Positions 7,560-15,904 of a stretch of 43,678 nt of DNA are shown one piece after another (position 1 is the stretch's first letter; each line of letters begins with the position of its first letter). Both the position numbers and the translations under genes were made by a program. Source of the stretch: Streptomyces sp. NRRL S-350 (GTDB lineage: Bacteria > Actinomycetota > Actinomycetes > Streptomycetales > Streptomycetaceae); assembly GCF_000719705.1 (NCBI RefSeq), contig NZ_JOHO01000061.1:1-43678 (forward strand), in the 5' to 3' direction. The notes below the pieces were generated by a model that was not told where the DNA came from, made no database searches, and was given only the letters and a program-made list of their open reading frames with translations.

Positions 7560-8899
7560 CGGCGCAGGAACAGGGCCTCGGTGAGGGCCATCCGCTCCAG
7601 CTCCTGCGGGTCCACGCTCTCGTTGACCGCGTGGATCTGGGTGGTCGGTTCCTCGACCCCGATCAGCACGATCTCGGCCTGCGGGTAGAGCGAGCGCAGC
7701 GTGTTGCAGAGCGGGATCGAGCCGCCCTCGCCGGAGGCGACCATCTCGGTGCCGAAGGCCTCGGCCATCGCCTCGCCCATCGCCTCGTACGCCGGGCCGG
7801 TGGTGTCGGCGCGGAACGGGGAGCCGACGCCCTGGCGCTGGACGGTGAGCCGGGCGCCCAGCGGGACGTGCGCCTCCAGGTGGGCGACCAGCGCCTCCTG
7901 GGCGGCGGAGGCGTCCATGCCCGGCGGGACGCGCAGGCTGATCAGGGCCTTGGCGGCCGCCTGGACGGAAGAGGTGGCTCCGATCACGGGCGGGGCGTCG
8001 ATGCCGAGGACGGTGACGGCGGGGCGAGCCCACAGCCGGTCGGCGATGGTGCCGGTACCGGTCAGGGCGACACCGTCGAGCACCTTGGCGTCGACGCGGA
8101 ACTGCTCCTCGGGGTACTGCACGCCCTCCCAGCTCTGGTCGGAGGTCAGGCCGGCGACGGCGACGTCGCCGTTCTCGTCGTGCAGCGAGGCGAGGATCCG
8201 GACCAGGGACTGCAGTGCGTCCGGGGCGGCGCCGCCGAACGCACCGGAGTGCAGGTTGCCGGCCAGGGTGGTGACCGAGGCCTCGACCACGGTCATGCCG
8301 CGCAGCGAGGCGGTGACGGTGGGCAGGCCGGGGGCGAAGTTGCCGGTGTCGCCGATGACGATGGCGTCGGCGGCGAGCAGCTCGGGGTGCGCCTCGGCGT
8401 AGCGCTCCAGACCGCCGGTGCCCTGCTCCTCCGAGCCCTCGACGATGATCTTCAGGCTGACCGGGTAGCCGTCCCCGTACACCTGGCGCAGTGCCCGCAG
8501 GGCGGTCAGGTGCATCAGGATGTTGCCCTTGCAGTCGGCGGCGCCGCGCCCGTACCAGCGGCCGTCACGCTCGGTCAGCTCGAAGGCGGGGCTGAGCCAG
8601 GCGTCCTCGTCGAGCGGGGGCTGGACGTCGTAGTGCGAGTAGAGCAGGACGGTCGGCGCGCCCTCCGGGCCGGGCAGCTCGGCGTAGACGGACTGGGTGC
8701 CGTCCGGGGTGTCGAGCAACTGGACCTTGGTCAGGCCCTCGGCGGCGAATGCGTCGGCGACCCAGCGCGCGGCCTTCTCGCACTCCTCGACCGGGAACTG
8801 GCGCGGGTCGGCGACCGACGGGAAGGCGACCAGTTCGGCGAGGTCGGTGCGGGCACGGTCCATCAGGGACCGGACGGCGTCGGCCAGGGGCTGTGACAT
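7535..8899 (-). CDS. M20 family metallo-dipeptidase
   Basis: A 454-residue dizinc peptidase of the M20 (PepV/CPG2-like) family, expected to hydrolyse dipeptides in the cytoplasm. Metal and catalytic residues visible are His89 and Asp91 in LLYSHYDVQPP, Asp122 in GRGAADCKGN, Glu157-Glu158 in EGSEEQGTGG, Asp184 in IGDTGN and the late His in QIHAVNES. The lid domain begins near GMTVVEASVTTLAGNLHSG. ATG at 8899 is preceded by GGAG at a normal distance. Upstream in-frame residues to 9403 are low complexity and antisense to the next gene. A TATGAT hexamer at 8969-8974 is a plausible -10. The 3' end overlaps the DUF4184 gene. Confidence 0.92.
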   Translation of the reverse strand: MSQPLADAVRSLMDRARTDLAELVAFPSVADPRQFPVEECEKAARWVADAFAAEGLTKVQLLDTPDGTQSVYAELPGPEGAPTVLLYSHYDVQPPLDEDAWLSPAFELTERDGRWYGRGAADCKGNILMHLTALRALRQVYGDGYPVSLKIIVEGSEEQGTGGLERYAEAHPELLAADAIVIGDTGNFAPGLPTVTASLRGMTVVEASVTTLAGNLHSGAFGGAAPDALQSLVRILASLHDENGDVAVAGLTSDQSWEGVQYPEEQFRVDAKVLDGVALTGTGTIADRLWARPAVTVLGIDAPPVIGATSSVQAAAKALISLRVPPGMDASAAQEALVAHLEAHVPLGARLTVQRQGVGSPFRADTTGPAYEAMGEAMAEAFGTEMVASGEGGSIPLCNTLRSLYPQAEIVLIGVEEPTTQIHAVNESVDPQELERMALTEALFLRRYAELRSA

Positions 8900-8968
8900 C
8901 GGGGCTCCGAGGGGATGGGTCCGCCCGGGGGGTGACGCGGGCGGAGGCGGTTGCTTGGGGTACCGCCG

Positions 8969-8974
8969 ATCATA
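8969..8974 (-). promoter_or_regulatory. Probable -10 element of the M20 peptidase gene
   Basis: Read on the minus strand this is TATGAT, a near-consensus -10 about 70 nt before the start codon. No strong -35 was seen. It lies in the 310-bp divergent gap before the flavoprotein gene. Confidence 0.5.
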
Positions 8975-9117
8975 GGCGGAGGGGAATCGGGCGCTTCGGG
9001 GCCGGGTGGGGCCGCGGTCGCGGGTGGTGAGCGGCTGGTCCCGGGCCGGGTGCGTCCGCGCTCCGGGGTCGGTGTCGCGGTCGTCCGGGGGCGGTGGCCT
9101 GTCGGTCGGGCGGCGCG

Positions 9118-9182
9118 GCGGAGTCCCGGTGGCGCGTCGTCCGGCGGAGCGGCGGAGTCCGGGTGGCGCGTCGTCCGGCGGG
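9118..9182. repeat. Two-copy 34-bp direct repeat
   Basis: GCGGAGTCC-GGTGGCGCG followed by TCGTCCGGCGG occurs twice with a 34-bp period and one central C/G difference. It lies in the divergent gap, just upstream of the flavoprotein promoter. Confidence 0.75.
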
Positions 9183-9195
9183 CTGGGCGGACGCA

Positions 9196-9201
9196 TAGGA
9201 T
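9196..9201 (+). promoter_or_regulatory. -10 element of a probably leaderless flavoprotein gene
   Basis: TAGGAT stands 8 nt before the GTG start at 9210, and no ribosome-binding site lies between. This spacing puts the transcript start at or next to the start codon. Confidence 0.55.
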
Positions 9202-9209
9202 TGCTCGAC

Positions 9210-10472
9210 GTGACTGACTCCGGAAGCTCCGATTCCCGTAGCCCGCTCGACAGCCCGCTCGACGACACGGCCTCGCTGCTCGACGACGCGGCCTCGCCGC
9301 TCGACGGCGTCTGGGACGTCGTGGTGGTCGGCGCCGGCCCGGCGGGCGCCTCGGCCGCGCACGCCGCCGCCGCCCAGGGCCGCCGGGTGCTGCTCCTCGA
9401 CAAGGCCGAGCACCCCCGCTACAAGACCTGCGGTGGCGGCATCATCGGTCCCTCCCGGGACAGCCTGCCGCCGGACTTCCGGCTGCCGCTGCAGGACCGC
9501 GTGCACGCCGTCACCTTCGCCTACAACGGTCGGTACACCCGGACACGCCGTTCCCAGCGGATGCTGTTCGGCCTGGTCAACCGGGACGAGTTCGACCTGC
9601 GCCTGGTGCAGGCGGCCAAGGAGGCCGGGGCGGTGCTGGTCACCGGAGTGACCGTCACGGGCGTCGAGCAGCGCGGCGGCGAGCACCGGACGGCGCTGGT
9701 GACGGCGGCGGACGGTCGCACCTTCGAAGCCCGGGCGGTGGTCGGCGCGGACGGCAGCGCGAGCCGGATCGCCCGGCACGTCGGCGTCACCTTCGACCAG
9801 ATCGACCTCGGCCTGGAGGCGGAGATCCCGGTGCCGCCGCAGGTCGCCGCCGACTGGGCCGGACGGATCCACCTCGACTGGGGCCCGCTGCCCGGCAGTT
9901 ACGGCTGGGTCTTCCCGAAGACCGAGACCAGCAGCCTGACCGTCGGTGTCATCTCGGCGCGCGGCGACGGTGAGCAGACGAAGCAGTACCTCGCCGACTA
10001 CATCCGGCGGTTGGGGCTGTCCGGATTCACCCCCAAGGTCGAGTCCGGGCACCTGACCCGTTGCCGGGCCGAGGACTCGCCGCTCTCCCGCGGCCGGGTG
10101 CTGGTCGCCGGAGACGCGGCGGGACTGCTCGAGCCGTGGACCCGTGAAGGCATCTCGTACGCGCTGCGCTCGGGCCGGCTGGCCGGCGAGTGGGCGGTCC
10201 GGGTCGCCGAGGCGGGCAACGCGGCGGCGGTGCGGCGCGAGGCGCTGAACTACGCGTTCGCGGTCAAGGCCGGGCTGGGTGTGGAGATGCGCGCGGGCAA
10301 GCAGCTGCTGGGTGCCTTCGAGCGGCGCCCGTACCTGTTCCACGCGGCGGTCTGCCTGATTCCGGCCGCCTGGCGGGCCTTCGCCAGGACCACCCAGGGG
10401 CGCACCACCTTCGCCCAGGTGCTGCGGCAGAACCGGGCGGCGCGGAAGCTGATGTCGATGGCGTCCCGGTAG
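9210..10472 (+). CDS. Geranylgeranyl reductase family FAD-dependent oxidoreductase
   Basis: A 420-residue flavoprotein with the Rossmann motif VVVVGAGPAGASAAHAAAAQG near residues 37-57. It also has RRVLLLDKAEHPRYKTCGGG, the NRDEFD motif, the VGADGSASRIAR motif, and the FAD-closing VLVAGDAAGLLEPWTREGI motif near residue 300. These features mark the group that reduces prenyl double bonds, for example in menaquinone or lipid modification. The exact substrate is inferred only from the family. The GTG at 9210 is chosen because TAGGAT sits 8 nt upstream and family similarity starts about 35 residues later. The first ~30 residues are a Ser/Asp-rich repeat (SPLDSPLDDTASLLDD). Frame upstream to 9006 encodes unlike, Arg-rich sequence. 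Confidence 0.85.
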   Translation: MTDSGSSDSRSPLDSPLDDTASLLDDAASPLDGVWDVVVVGAGPAGASAAHAAAAQGRRVLLLDKAEHPRYKTCGGGIIGPSRDSLPPDFRLPLQDRVHAVTFAYNGRYTRTRRSQRMLFGLVNRDEFDLRLVQAAKEAGAVLVTGVTVTGVEQRGGEHRTALVTAADGRTFEARAVVGADGSASRIARHVGVTFDQIDLGLEAEIPVPPQVAADWAGRIHLDWGPLPGSYGWVFPKTETSSLTVGVISARGDGEQTKQYLADYIRRLGLSGFTPKVESGHLTRCRAEDSPLSRGRVLVAGDAAGLLEPWTREGISYALRSGRLAGEWAVRVAEAGNAAAVRREALNYAFAVKAGLGVEMRAGKQLLGAFERRPYLFHAAVCLIPAAWRAFARTTQGRTTFAQVLRQNRAARKLMSMASR

Positions 10473-10586
10473 GGCGCTCGAACCGCTGCGGGGCAGGTGC
10501 TTCGGTGCGGGGCCGGTGCTCCGGCGTCGGTCGCCCGGCTTCGGCCGTCGGCCGTCCGGCGTCGGTCGTCGGTCACCTGCCGACCG

Positions 10587-11573
10587 TCACCTGTTCGCAC
10601 CCGTGAGCTCGTCGCCCAGCGGGCTGCGCCGGTACAGCACCGATCGGCCGTGGCGGGCCCGGTCGACCAGGCCGGTGGCCGCGAGGACGGCCAGGTGCTG
10701 GCTGACCGCACCGGGAGTGACGCCGAGGCGGTAGGCGAGGTCGGTGGTGGAAGCGGGCTCGGCGAGCATCGCCAGCAGTCGGGCCTTCGGTGCACCGACC
10801 AGCGCCTCCACGGCCTGCGGCGGCACCGGCGCGCCCCGACCGGCCATGCCCGCCTGCCCGCGGGCCGGGTAACTGATCTGCGGAGCCCGGTCTTTGCTGA
10901 TCATCGTGATCGCGCCGCGGACGAAGAAGGTGGGACAGAGCACGAGGCCGCGCCCGTCCACGGGGGTCTCCACGTCCCCGTCCGTCCAGCGGTGGTTGAT
11001 CGACAGCACGCCGTTCTCCCAGTGGAGCCGGTGGTCCAGGTCGGCGAAGAGGGCCGCCGCGCCGTGCCGGGCCAGCACCCGGGCGCGGTAGACCAGGTCG
11101 GCCTCCAGCACCGAGCGGGCCTGCGGCCACCAGGCGGGCGCGAGGCACAGCTCCCAGTACTCCTCCAGTGCGTCGGCGATCCGCGCCAACAGCCGCTCCG
11201 GGTGGGCGAGTCCGGCGGCGAGCCCGGGCGGAAGCGGTTGGCCGTGCAGGAGGAAGGTCTGCTCCAGCTCGGGGCGCAACTGCTCCGGCGGCAGCGCGCG
11301 GACGGTGGCGAGTTCGGCGTGGAACTCGGGCGCGGGGGAGGTGGGGCGGGGCGTCAGGAAGTCCGGCACGAACCGGTTCTCGGCGACGAGCGAGAGCAGC
11401 AGCCGTGAGTCGAGGCGTTCGAAGGTGGGCCTGATCTGTTCGAAGGCCCGGGTCTGGAGGTGGTAGACGCCCGGGTGGGTCCACATCCGCAGGCTGAGCA
11501 CGGCTTCGAGGATCGGCGAGGCGGCGAACCAGGTGGTGGCGAGGTCGGCCAGGCGGAGGGTGAACCGGTGCAC
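10587..11573 (-). CDS. ArsR-type winged-helix transcriptional regulator (C-terminal HTH)
   Basis: A 328-residue protein. The N-terminal ~220 residues (HRFTLRLADLATTWFAASP, then LSINHRWTDGDV and GLVLCPTFFVRGA) form an effector-type domain seen in actinobacterial helix-turn-helix proteins. The C-terminal ArsR-like winged helix is RLLAMLAEPASTTDLAYRLG followed by VTPGAVSQHLAVLAATGLV and DRARHGRSVLYRRS. No metal-binding cysteines are evident. GTG at 11573 has GGAGGA 7 nt upstream. It is divergent from an MFS transporter gene across 118 bp, which suggests that it controls that transporter; this is inferred from layout. The minus-strand frame extending to 12107 is antisense to the transporter. Confidence 0.85.
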   Translation of the reverse strand: MHRFTLRLADLATTWFAASPILEAVLSLRMWTHPGVYHLQTRAFEQIRPTFERLDSRLLLSLVAENRFVPDFLTPRPTSPAPEFHAELATVRALPPEQLRPELEQTFLLHGQPLPPGLAAGLAHPERLLARIADALEEYWELCLAPAWWPQARSVLEADLVYRARVLARHGAAALFADLDHRLHWENGVLSINHRWTDGDVETPVDGRGLVLCPTFFVRGAITMISKDRAPQISYPARGQAGMAGRGAPVPPQAVEALVGAPKARLLAMLAEPASTTDLAYRLGVTPGAVSQHLAVLAATGLVDRARHGRSVLYRRSPLGDELTGANR

Positions 11574-11691
11574 CGGGGTGTCCTCCTGCAGGGATCGGGT
11601 CGGGTCGGGCCGGGAGCCCGGTTGCGGAGTTGGATTCAGCCAGAGCCTAAAGGAGTACCGGGACTGCCTGGATCGGCGGTGGGATCGCTGC

Positions 11692-13173
11692 ATGACCACG
11701 ACGGCGGAGTCCCCCGCACCTTCCCCTGCCACGCCCGAAGCCTCCGCTGAGGCCGAAGCCGCCGGCGCGCCCGAAGCCCCCGGCGCGCCCGAAGCCCCCG
11801 GCGTGTCTGCGGCTCCCCCCAGCGGCGGTGTCCTCGGTGTCGTGCGACGCCGCCTGCACCCCGATCCGACGGTCCGCCGACTCGCCGGGATCACCCTGGT
11901 CAACACCGTGGGCAACGGCCTCTCCCTCTCCGTCTCGGTGCTGTTCTTCACCCGCGTGCTCGGTCTGAGCGCTGCCCAGCTGGGGCTCGGAATGACCGCC
12001 GCCGGTCTCTGCGGGGTGGCCGCCAGCGTGCCGGCCGGCCGGGCCGCCGACCGCTGGGGCGCCCGGCGGGTGCTGGTGGCGCTGGTCTCGGTGCAGGCGG
12101 TCGGCACCGCCGGGTACGCGCTGGTGCACAGCTACCCGGCGTTCGTGGCGCTGGCCTGCCTGGTCTCCGCAGTCGACCGCGGGTCCGCCGCCGTACGGAA
12201 CGCGCTGTACGCCGAGGTGCTGCCCGCCGAGGGTCGGGTGGCGGGCCGGGCGTACCTGCGGGTGGTGACCAACGTGGGCATCTGCCTGGGCACGGCCCTG
12301 GGTGCGGTCGCCCTCCAGTGGGACACCCGGCCGGTCTACCTGACGGCGATCCTGGCCGACGCGGCCTCGTTCGTGGTCGTTGCCGTGCTGTTCCACCGCC
12401 TCGCCGACCTGCTGCGTCCGGTGGCGGGACGGTCATCGGTGGCCGAGCCGTCGGTGGCCGAGCCGACAATGGCCGAGCCGTCGGTGGCCGAGTCGTCACG
12501 GGGTTCTGGTGTCCCTGACCCGTCGGACCCTTCGGGCAAGGGGCGCAGGCAGGGCCGACGCCGGAATCCGGCGCTGCGGGACGGCCCGTTCCTCGCTGTG
12601 ACCGTGCTGAACGCCGTGCTCTGCCTGCAGTTCGCCGTCCTGGAGGTCGGTGTGCCGCTCTGGATCGTCCAGGAGACCGACGCGCCGAGGATCACCGTCG
12701 CGGGCACCCTGGTGGTCAACACCCTGCTGGTGATCACCCTGCAGGTGCGGGCCACCCGCGGCACCGAGGAACGGGCGGTCGCCGCTCGGGCCTGCGGGCG
12801 CGCCGGGTTGGCGCTCGCGGCCTCCTGCCTGGTCATCTCGCTGGCGCACGGCCTGCCCGCGGCCCTCGCGGCCGTGGTGGTACTCGGCGGGGTGGCGCTG
12901 CAGTCCCTCGGTGAGGTCATCGGGCAGGCGGGCGGCTGGGCGCTCAGCTACGACCTCGCGGGCGAGCGCGACCACGGCGCCTACCAGGGCGTGTACAACG
13001 CGGGGACGGCAGCCGCAATGATGGCCGGTCCGGCGCTGGTCAGCACCCTGGTGATCGGGTACGGCGTGGCCGGCTGGGTCGCCCTGGGCGCGTTGCTCGC
13101 GGCGGCGGGCCTGACGATGCGTCCCGTCGTCCGGTGGGCCGGACGACGGGACGGCAGCCCCGGACCCGCCTGA
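11692..13173 (+). CDS. MFS transporter (12-TM exporter type)
   Basis: A 493-residue major facilitator. Membrane segments run from ITLVNTVGNGLSLSVSVLFF through VVTNVGICLGTALGAVAL and PFLAVTVLNAVLCLQFAVL to GYGVAGWVALGALLAAAGL. The A-motif-like segment GRAADRWGARRVLV lies after TM2. The N-terminus has a low-complexity Ala/Glu/Pro stretch with an exact PEAPGA duplication. The TM6-TM7 cytoplasmic loop (about residues 246-266) is a five-residue VAEPS-type repeat, encoded by a 15-bp tandem repeat. The ATG at 11692 is the best start, with earlier frame being antisense to the neighbour. Substrate unknown; drug or metabolite export is the usual role. Probably controlled by the divergent ArsR-type gene. 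Confidence 0.85.
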   Translation: MTTTAESPAPSPATPEASAEAEAAGAPEAPGAPEAPGVSAAPPSGGVLGVVRRRLHPDPTVRRLAGITLVNTVGNGLSLSVSVLFFTRVLGLSAAQLGLGMTAAGLCGVAASVPAGRAADRWGARRVLVALVSVQAVGTAGYALVHSYPAFVALACLVSAVDRGSAAVRNALYAEVLPAEGRVAGRAYLRVVTNVGICLGTALGAVALQWDTRPVYLTAILADAASFVVVAVLFHRLADLLRPVAGRSSVAEPSVAEPTMAEPSVAESSRGSGVPDPSDPSGKGRRQGRRRNPALRDGPFLAVTVLNAVLCLQFAVLEVGVPLWIVQETDAPRITVAGTLVVNTLLVITLQVRATRGTEERAVAARACGRAGLALAASCLVISLAHGLPAALAAVVVLGGVALQSLGEVIGQAGGWALSYDLAGERDHGAYQGVYNAGTAAAMMAGPALVSTLVIGYGVAGWVALGALLAAAGLTMRPVVRWAGRRDGSPGPA

Positions 13174-13237
13174 CGCCGGGGCCGCTCGCGGCCGGCGCGG
13201 GCCCGGGCCGCTCACGACCGGCCGGTTCCGGATCCGA

Positions 13238-13642
13238 CTACTCGGGGACGACCGCCAGCGCCTCGATCTCGATCAGCACCTCGGGCTGGAACAGGGCCAC
13301 GACCTGCATCGCGGACGCGGCAGGCAGGGGCAGGTCGCCCAGGTACTCGTCACGCGCGTCGCGGATGGCCGGGAGGTACGCGATGTCGGTCATGAAGAAG
13401 GTGAACTTCACGACGTGCTCGAACCCCGCCCCGGCGGCGGCCAGGCAGCGGCGCAGGTTCTCGAAGATCTGCCGCGCCTGCGCCTTCGGGTCGCCCACGC
13501 CGACGAGGTTCCGGTCCTCGTCGAAGGCGACCTGGCCGGAGACCTGGACCAGTCGGCCGGCGCCCGTGACGACCTGGGTGTAACCGGTGCCGGGCGCGAC
13601 CCCGGGCGGCTCGGTGATGTGGGTGAGATGAGAGGTGGTCAT
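13238..13642 (-). CDS. RidA (YjgF/YER057c/UK114) family protein
   Basis: A 134-residue small trimer-forming family that deaminates reactive enamine/imine intermediates released by PLP enzymes, although many actinobacterial paralogues have other roles. Visible features are YTQVVTGAGRLVQVSGQVAF near the start, QARQIFENLRRCLAAAGAGF, VVKFTFFMTDIAYLPAIRDA and the closing VLIEIEALAVVPE. Length is normal. The ATG at 13642 opens MTTSHLTHITEPPG. No strong ribosome-binding site precedes it, and CAGCAT lies 7 nt upstream, so it may be leaderless. The ATP-grasp gene lies 65 bp upstream on the same strand. Confidence 0.9.
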   Translation of the reverse strand: MTTSHLTHITEPPGVAPGTGYTQVVTGAGRLVQVSGQVAFDEDRNLVGVGDPKAQARQIFENLRRCLAAAGAGFEHVVKFTFFMTDIAYLPAIRDARDEYLGDLPLPAASAMQVVALFQPEVLIEIEALAVVPE

Positions 13643-13707
13643 GGCTCGGATGCTGGGCCATGAGCCACCGTGACCGCAAGTTCCACGTTCCCCGCCTCCG
13701 GCGACCG

Positions 13708-14661
13708 TCAGCGCAGCACCTCGGGCAGGTCGCGAAGGAACGGCCGGTCGGTGGCAGGGAGTTGGGCGGACGGTCCGCCCGCGCGCAACACCACGTCGAG
13801 CACCGCGTCCGGATCGGCGGCATAACCGCCGCTGGCCCAGGCCGCGTTGGCCTCCACCACCGCCCAACGGCCGCCTGTCGTAAGGCCGACGTCCACGACG
13901 GCGGCGCTCGGCAACGGCGCCTGCGTCACCGAGGCGGCCAGGACGTCGCGGGTGAACGCGAGCACCTCGGCGGCCTCTCCGCCGGACGCCTTCCCCGAGG
14001 CCCCGCCCGGCGTCGCGGCGGACCTGGGTGCGGCGGACTTCGGTGCGGCGGACGCGGGCGCGACGGCCATCGGTGCGACGGACAGGTCGCCGTCCACCGC
14101 GTAGCGCGAGCCGGCCCGCACCGTGCCGTCCAGCACGAACAGCCGGTACTCCGTGCCGAACCGCACCACCTCGCTCACCAGCACCGGCGTGTCACCGTCC
14201 AGGACCTCGGGCCCCGGCAGCGCCCCGCCGTCGGGGTACACCCGGGCGGCGAACAGCTTGTCGGCCGGCGGCTTGACGAAGGCCGGAGGCCGCAAGCGGC
14301 GCGCCTCGGCGAGCGTGGTGCAGGTGACCCGCCGTCCGGTCAGGGCGGGCGGCAGCCGGGTCAGCCAGTCGGCTGCCGGTTCCAGCAGACCGAGGCCGAG
14401 CTCCCGCCCGACGGCATCACCGAACAGGGGCCCGCCGTACACGTGCACCGTCGAGCCGAGCAGTTCTCCCGGGGCCTGCCAGGACGTGGCCACGCACGCC
14501 CGCAGGCCGCGCCGCCCGGCGGCGGTGCGCAGCTGGAGACCCGTGTCGTTGATGCGCGGGGCGAGGAGAAGGGCGGCGGTGCCGATGGTGCCGGCGCCGG
14601 CGACCTGCGAGATGCCCGTGCCCTGCGCGGTGTCGGTCGTCCGGCCGGGGTCGCTGGTCAT
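13708..14661 (-). CDS. ATP-grasp domain-containing protein (DUF4343-like)
   Basis: A 317-residue protein with a C-terminal ATP-grasp-like region. PAFVKPPADKLFAARVY supplies candidate ATP-contacting lysines. PVLVSEVVRFGTEYRLFVLDG resembles the central strand. GGRWAVVEANAAWASGGYAA carries the Glu/Asn metal site. These proteins are called ATP-grasp enzymes of unknown ligation target. An Ala/Pro/Ser/Lys-rich insertion (ASAAPKSAAPRSAAT) sits between the ATP-grasp strands near residues 200-225; it is encoded by 15-bp imperfect repeats near 14005-14075. The start at 14661 has no clear ribosome-binding site, and CAGCAT lies 7 nt upstream. It may be cotranscribed with the RidA gene 65 bp downstream. 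Confidence 0.7.
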   Translation of the reverse strand: MTSDPGRTTDTAQGTGISQVAGAGTIGTAALLLAPRINDTGLQLRTAAGRRGLRACVATSWQAPGELLGSTVHVYGGPLFGDAVGRELGLGLLEPAADWLTRLPPALTGRRVTCTTLAEARRLRPPAFVKPPADKLFAARVYPDGGALPGPEVLDGDTPVLVSEVVRFGTEYRLFVLDGTVRAGSRYAVDGDLSVAPMAVAPASAAPKSAAPRSAATPGGASGKASGGEAAEVLAFTRDVLAASVTQAPLPSAAVVDVGLTTGGRWAVVEANAAWASGGYAADPDAVLDVVLRAGGPSAQLPATDRPFLRDLPEVLR

Positions 14662-14952
14662 GGGGACGATGCTGCCGTGGGTGCGACGGATCTGACCACC
14701 GGATTACGGCCCGCCGGGAGGGCGGTCGGCCTCGGCGGTGGGAGCGGCCCCGCTTTCCGCTGCCGGGGCCGGGCCGGGGCGGTCCGGGTCAGGGCGGGCC
14801 GGGGGCGGGGCCGGGCGAGGCGGGGCGAGACAGCGTGGGTTGGCTCTGGCCGCGGGACGGGTGGGCGTGCCAAAGTCGTCCGGGCGCGATCCGGGCACCC
14901 CGGACCGCGCCCGCAGTCCGACCCACCCTCAGCCGGAAGGCAGGCCCCGACG

Positions 14953-15726
14953 ATGACCAGCGCAGAGCCCCTCGTCCGCGTCACCACCGCCGACGCCGTT
15001 ACCACGCTCACCCTCGACTCTCCGCACAACCGCAACGCGCTCTCCACCCGTCTGATGGCCGAGCTGCACGCCGGTCTGGCGACGGCCGCAGCCGACCCGG
15101 AGGTCCGCGCCGTGGTGCTCGGCCACACCGGCAAGGTGTTCTGTGCGGGCGCGGACCTCTCGGAGGCGACCGGCGCGGACCCGACGGTCGGCCCGCGCGG
15201 CCTGGTCGAGTTGCAGCGGGCGATCGTGGACTGCGCCAAGCCGGTGATCGCCCTCATCGACGGGCACGTCCGGGCCGGTGGCCTGGGCCTGGTCGGCGCG
15301 GCGGACCTCGCCGTCGCCGGACCGGCCTCGACCTTCGCCTTCACCGAGGTCCGGCTCGGCCTCGCGCCCGCCGTCATCTCGCTGCCGCTGCGTCCCAAGC
15401 TGGAGCCGCGCGCCTCCTCCCGCTACTACCTCACCGGGGAGGTCTTCGACGCCGCCGAGGCCGCCCGGATCGGCCTGATCAGCAGCGCAACCGGGTCCGC
15501 CGAGGAAACCGGTGTCGTGCTGAAGGGGCTGCTGGACGCGCTGCGCCAGGGCTCGCCGCAGGGCCTGGCGGAGTCGAAGCGGCTGGCCAACGCGGACGTG
15601 GTGCGCTCCTTCACGCGGGACGCGGACGAGCTGGTGGAGCTCTCGGCGCGGCTGTTCGGCTCGGCGGAGGCGCAGGAGGGCATGCGGGCGTTCCTGGAGA
15701 AGCGGCCCGCGCGCTGGGTGCGCTGA
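14953..15726 (+). CDS. Enoyl-CoA hydratase/isomerase family protein
   Basis: A 257-residue crotonase-fold enzyme acting on CoA thioesters. Visible are TLTLDSPHNRNALS, the oxyanion-hole segment VFCAGADLSE, GHVRAGGLGLVGAADLAVA and FAFTEVRLGLAPAVISLPL. The Glu in FTEVRLGL (near residue 131) matches one catalytic acid of hydratases. The other usual Glu, in the GGxCE region, is not present. This pattern resembles methylglutaconyl-CoA hydratase-like enzymes of leucine breakdown, but substrate is not proven. ATG at 14953 begins the family. The 291 bp upstream is very G-rich low-complexity sequence with no clear gene. Convergent with the next gene. Confidence 0.88.
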   Translation: MTSAEPLVRVTTADAVTTLTLDSPHNRNALSTRLMAELHAGLATAAADPEVRAVVLGHTGKVFCAGADLSEATGADPTVGPRGLVELQRAIVDCAKPVIALIDGHVRAGGLGLVGAADLAVAGPASTFAFTEVRLGLAPAVISLPLRPKLEPRASSRYYLTGEVFDAAEAARIGLISSATGSAEETGVVLKGLLDALRQGSPQGLAESKRLANADVVRSFTRDADELVELSARLFGSAEAQEGMRAFLEKRPARWVR

Positions 15727-15790
15727 CAGCTGGGTGCGTTGACGGCGGCGTACTCGTGAGCGTGCCGTCGTTGAGCGGGCCCGACCGTCG

Positions 15791-15826
<36 letters not shown>

Positions 15827-15868
15827 AGCGTGGCTGCCGTCGTGTGAGCGCTACGCCCCGCCTCCCCG

Positions 15869-15904
15869 GCCGCGACGATCAGCTGATCAGCTGATCGTCG
15901 CGGC
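15869..15904. terminator. 36-bp perfect palindrome at the end of the isomerase-like gene
   Basis: Every base from 15869 to 15904 pairs with its mirror base; the core reads CGATCAGCTGATCAGCTGATCG around the TGA stop at 15887-15889 (split CGATCAGCTGA / TCAGCTGATCG). It sits between convergent genes. A bidirectional terminator is the simplest reading; a protein-binding site is possible. Confidence 0.7.
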
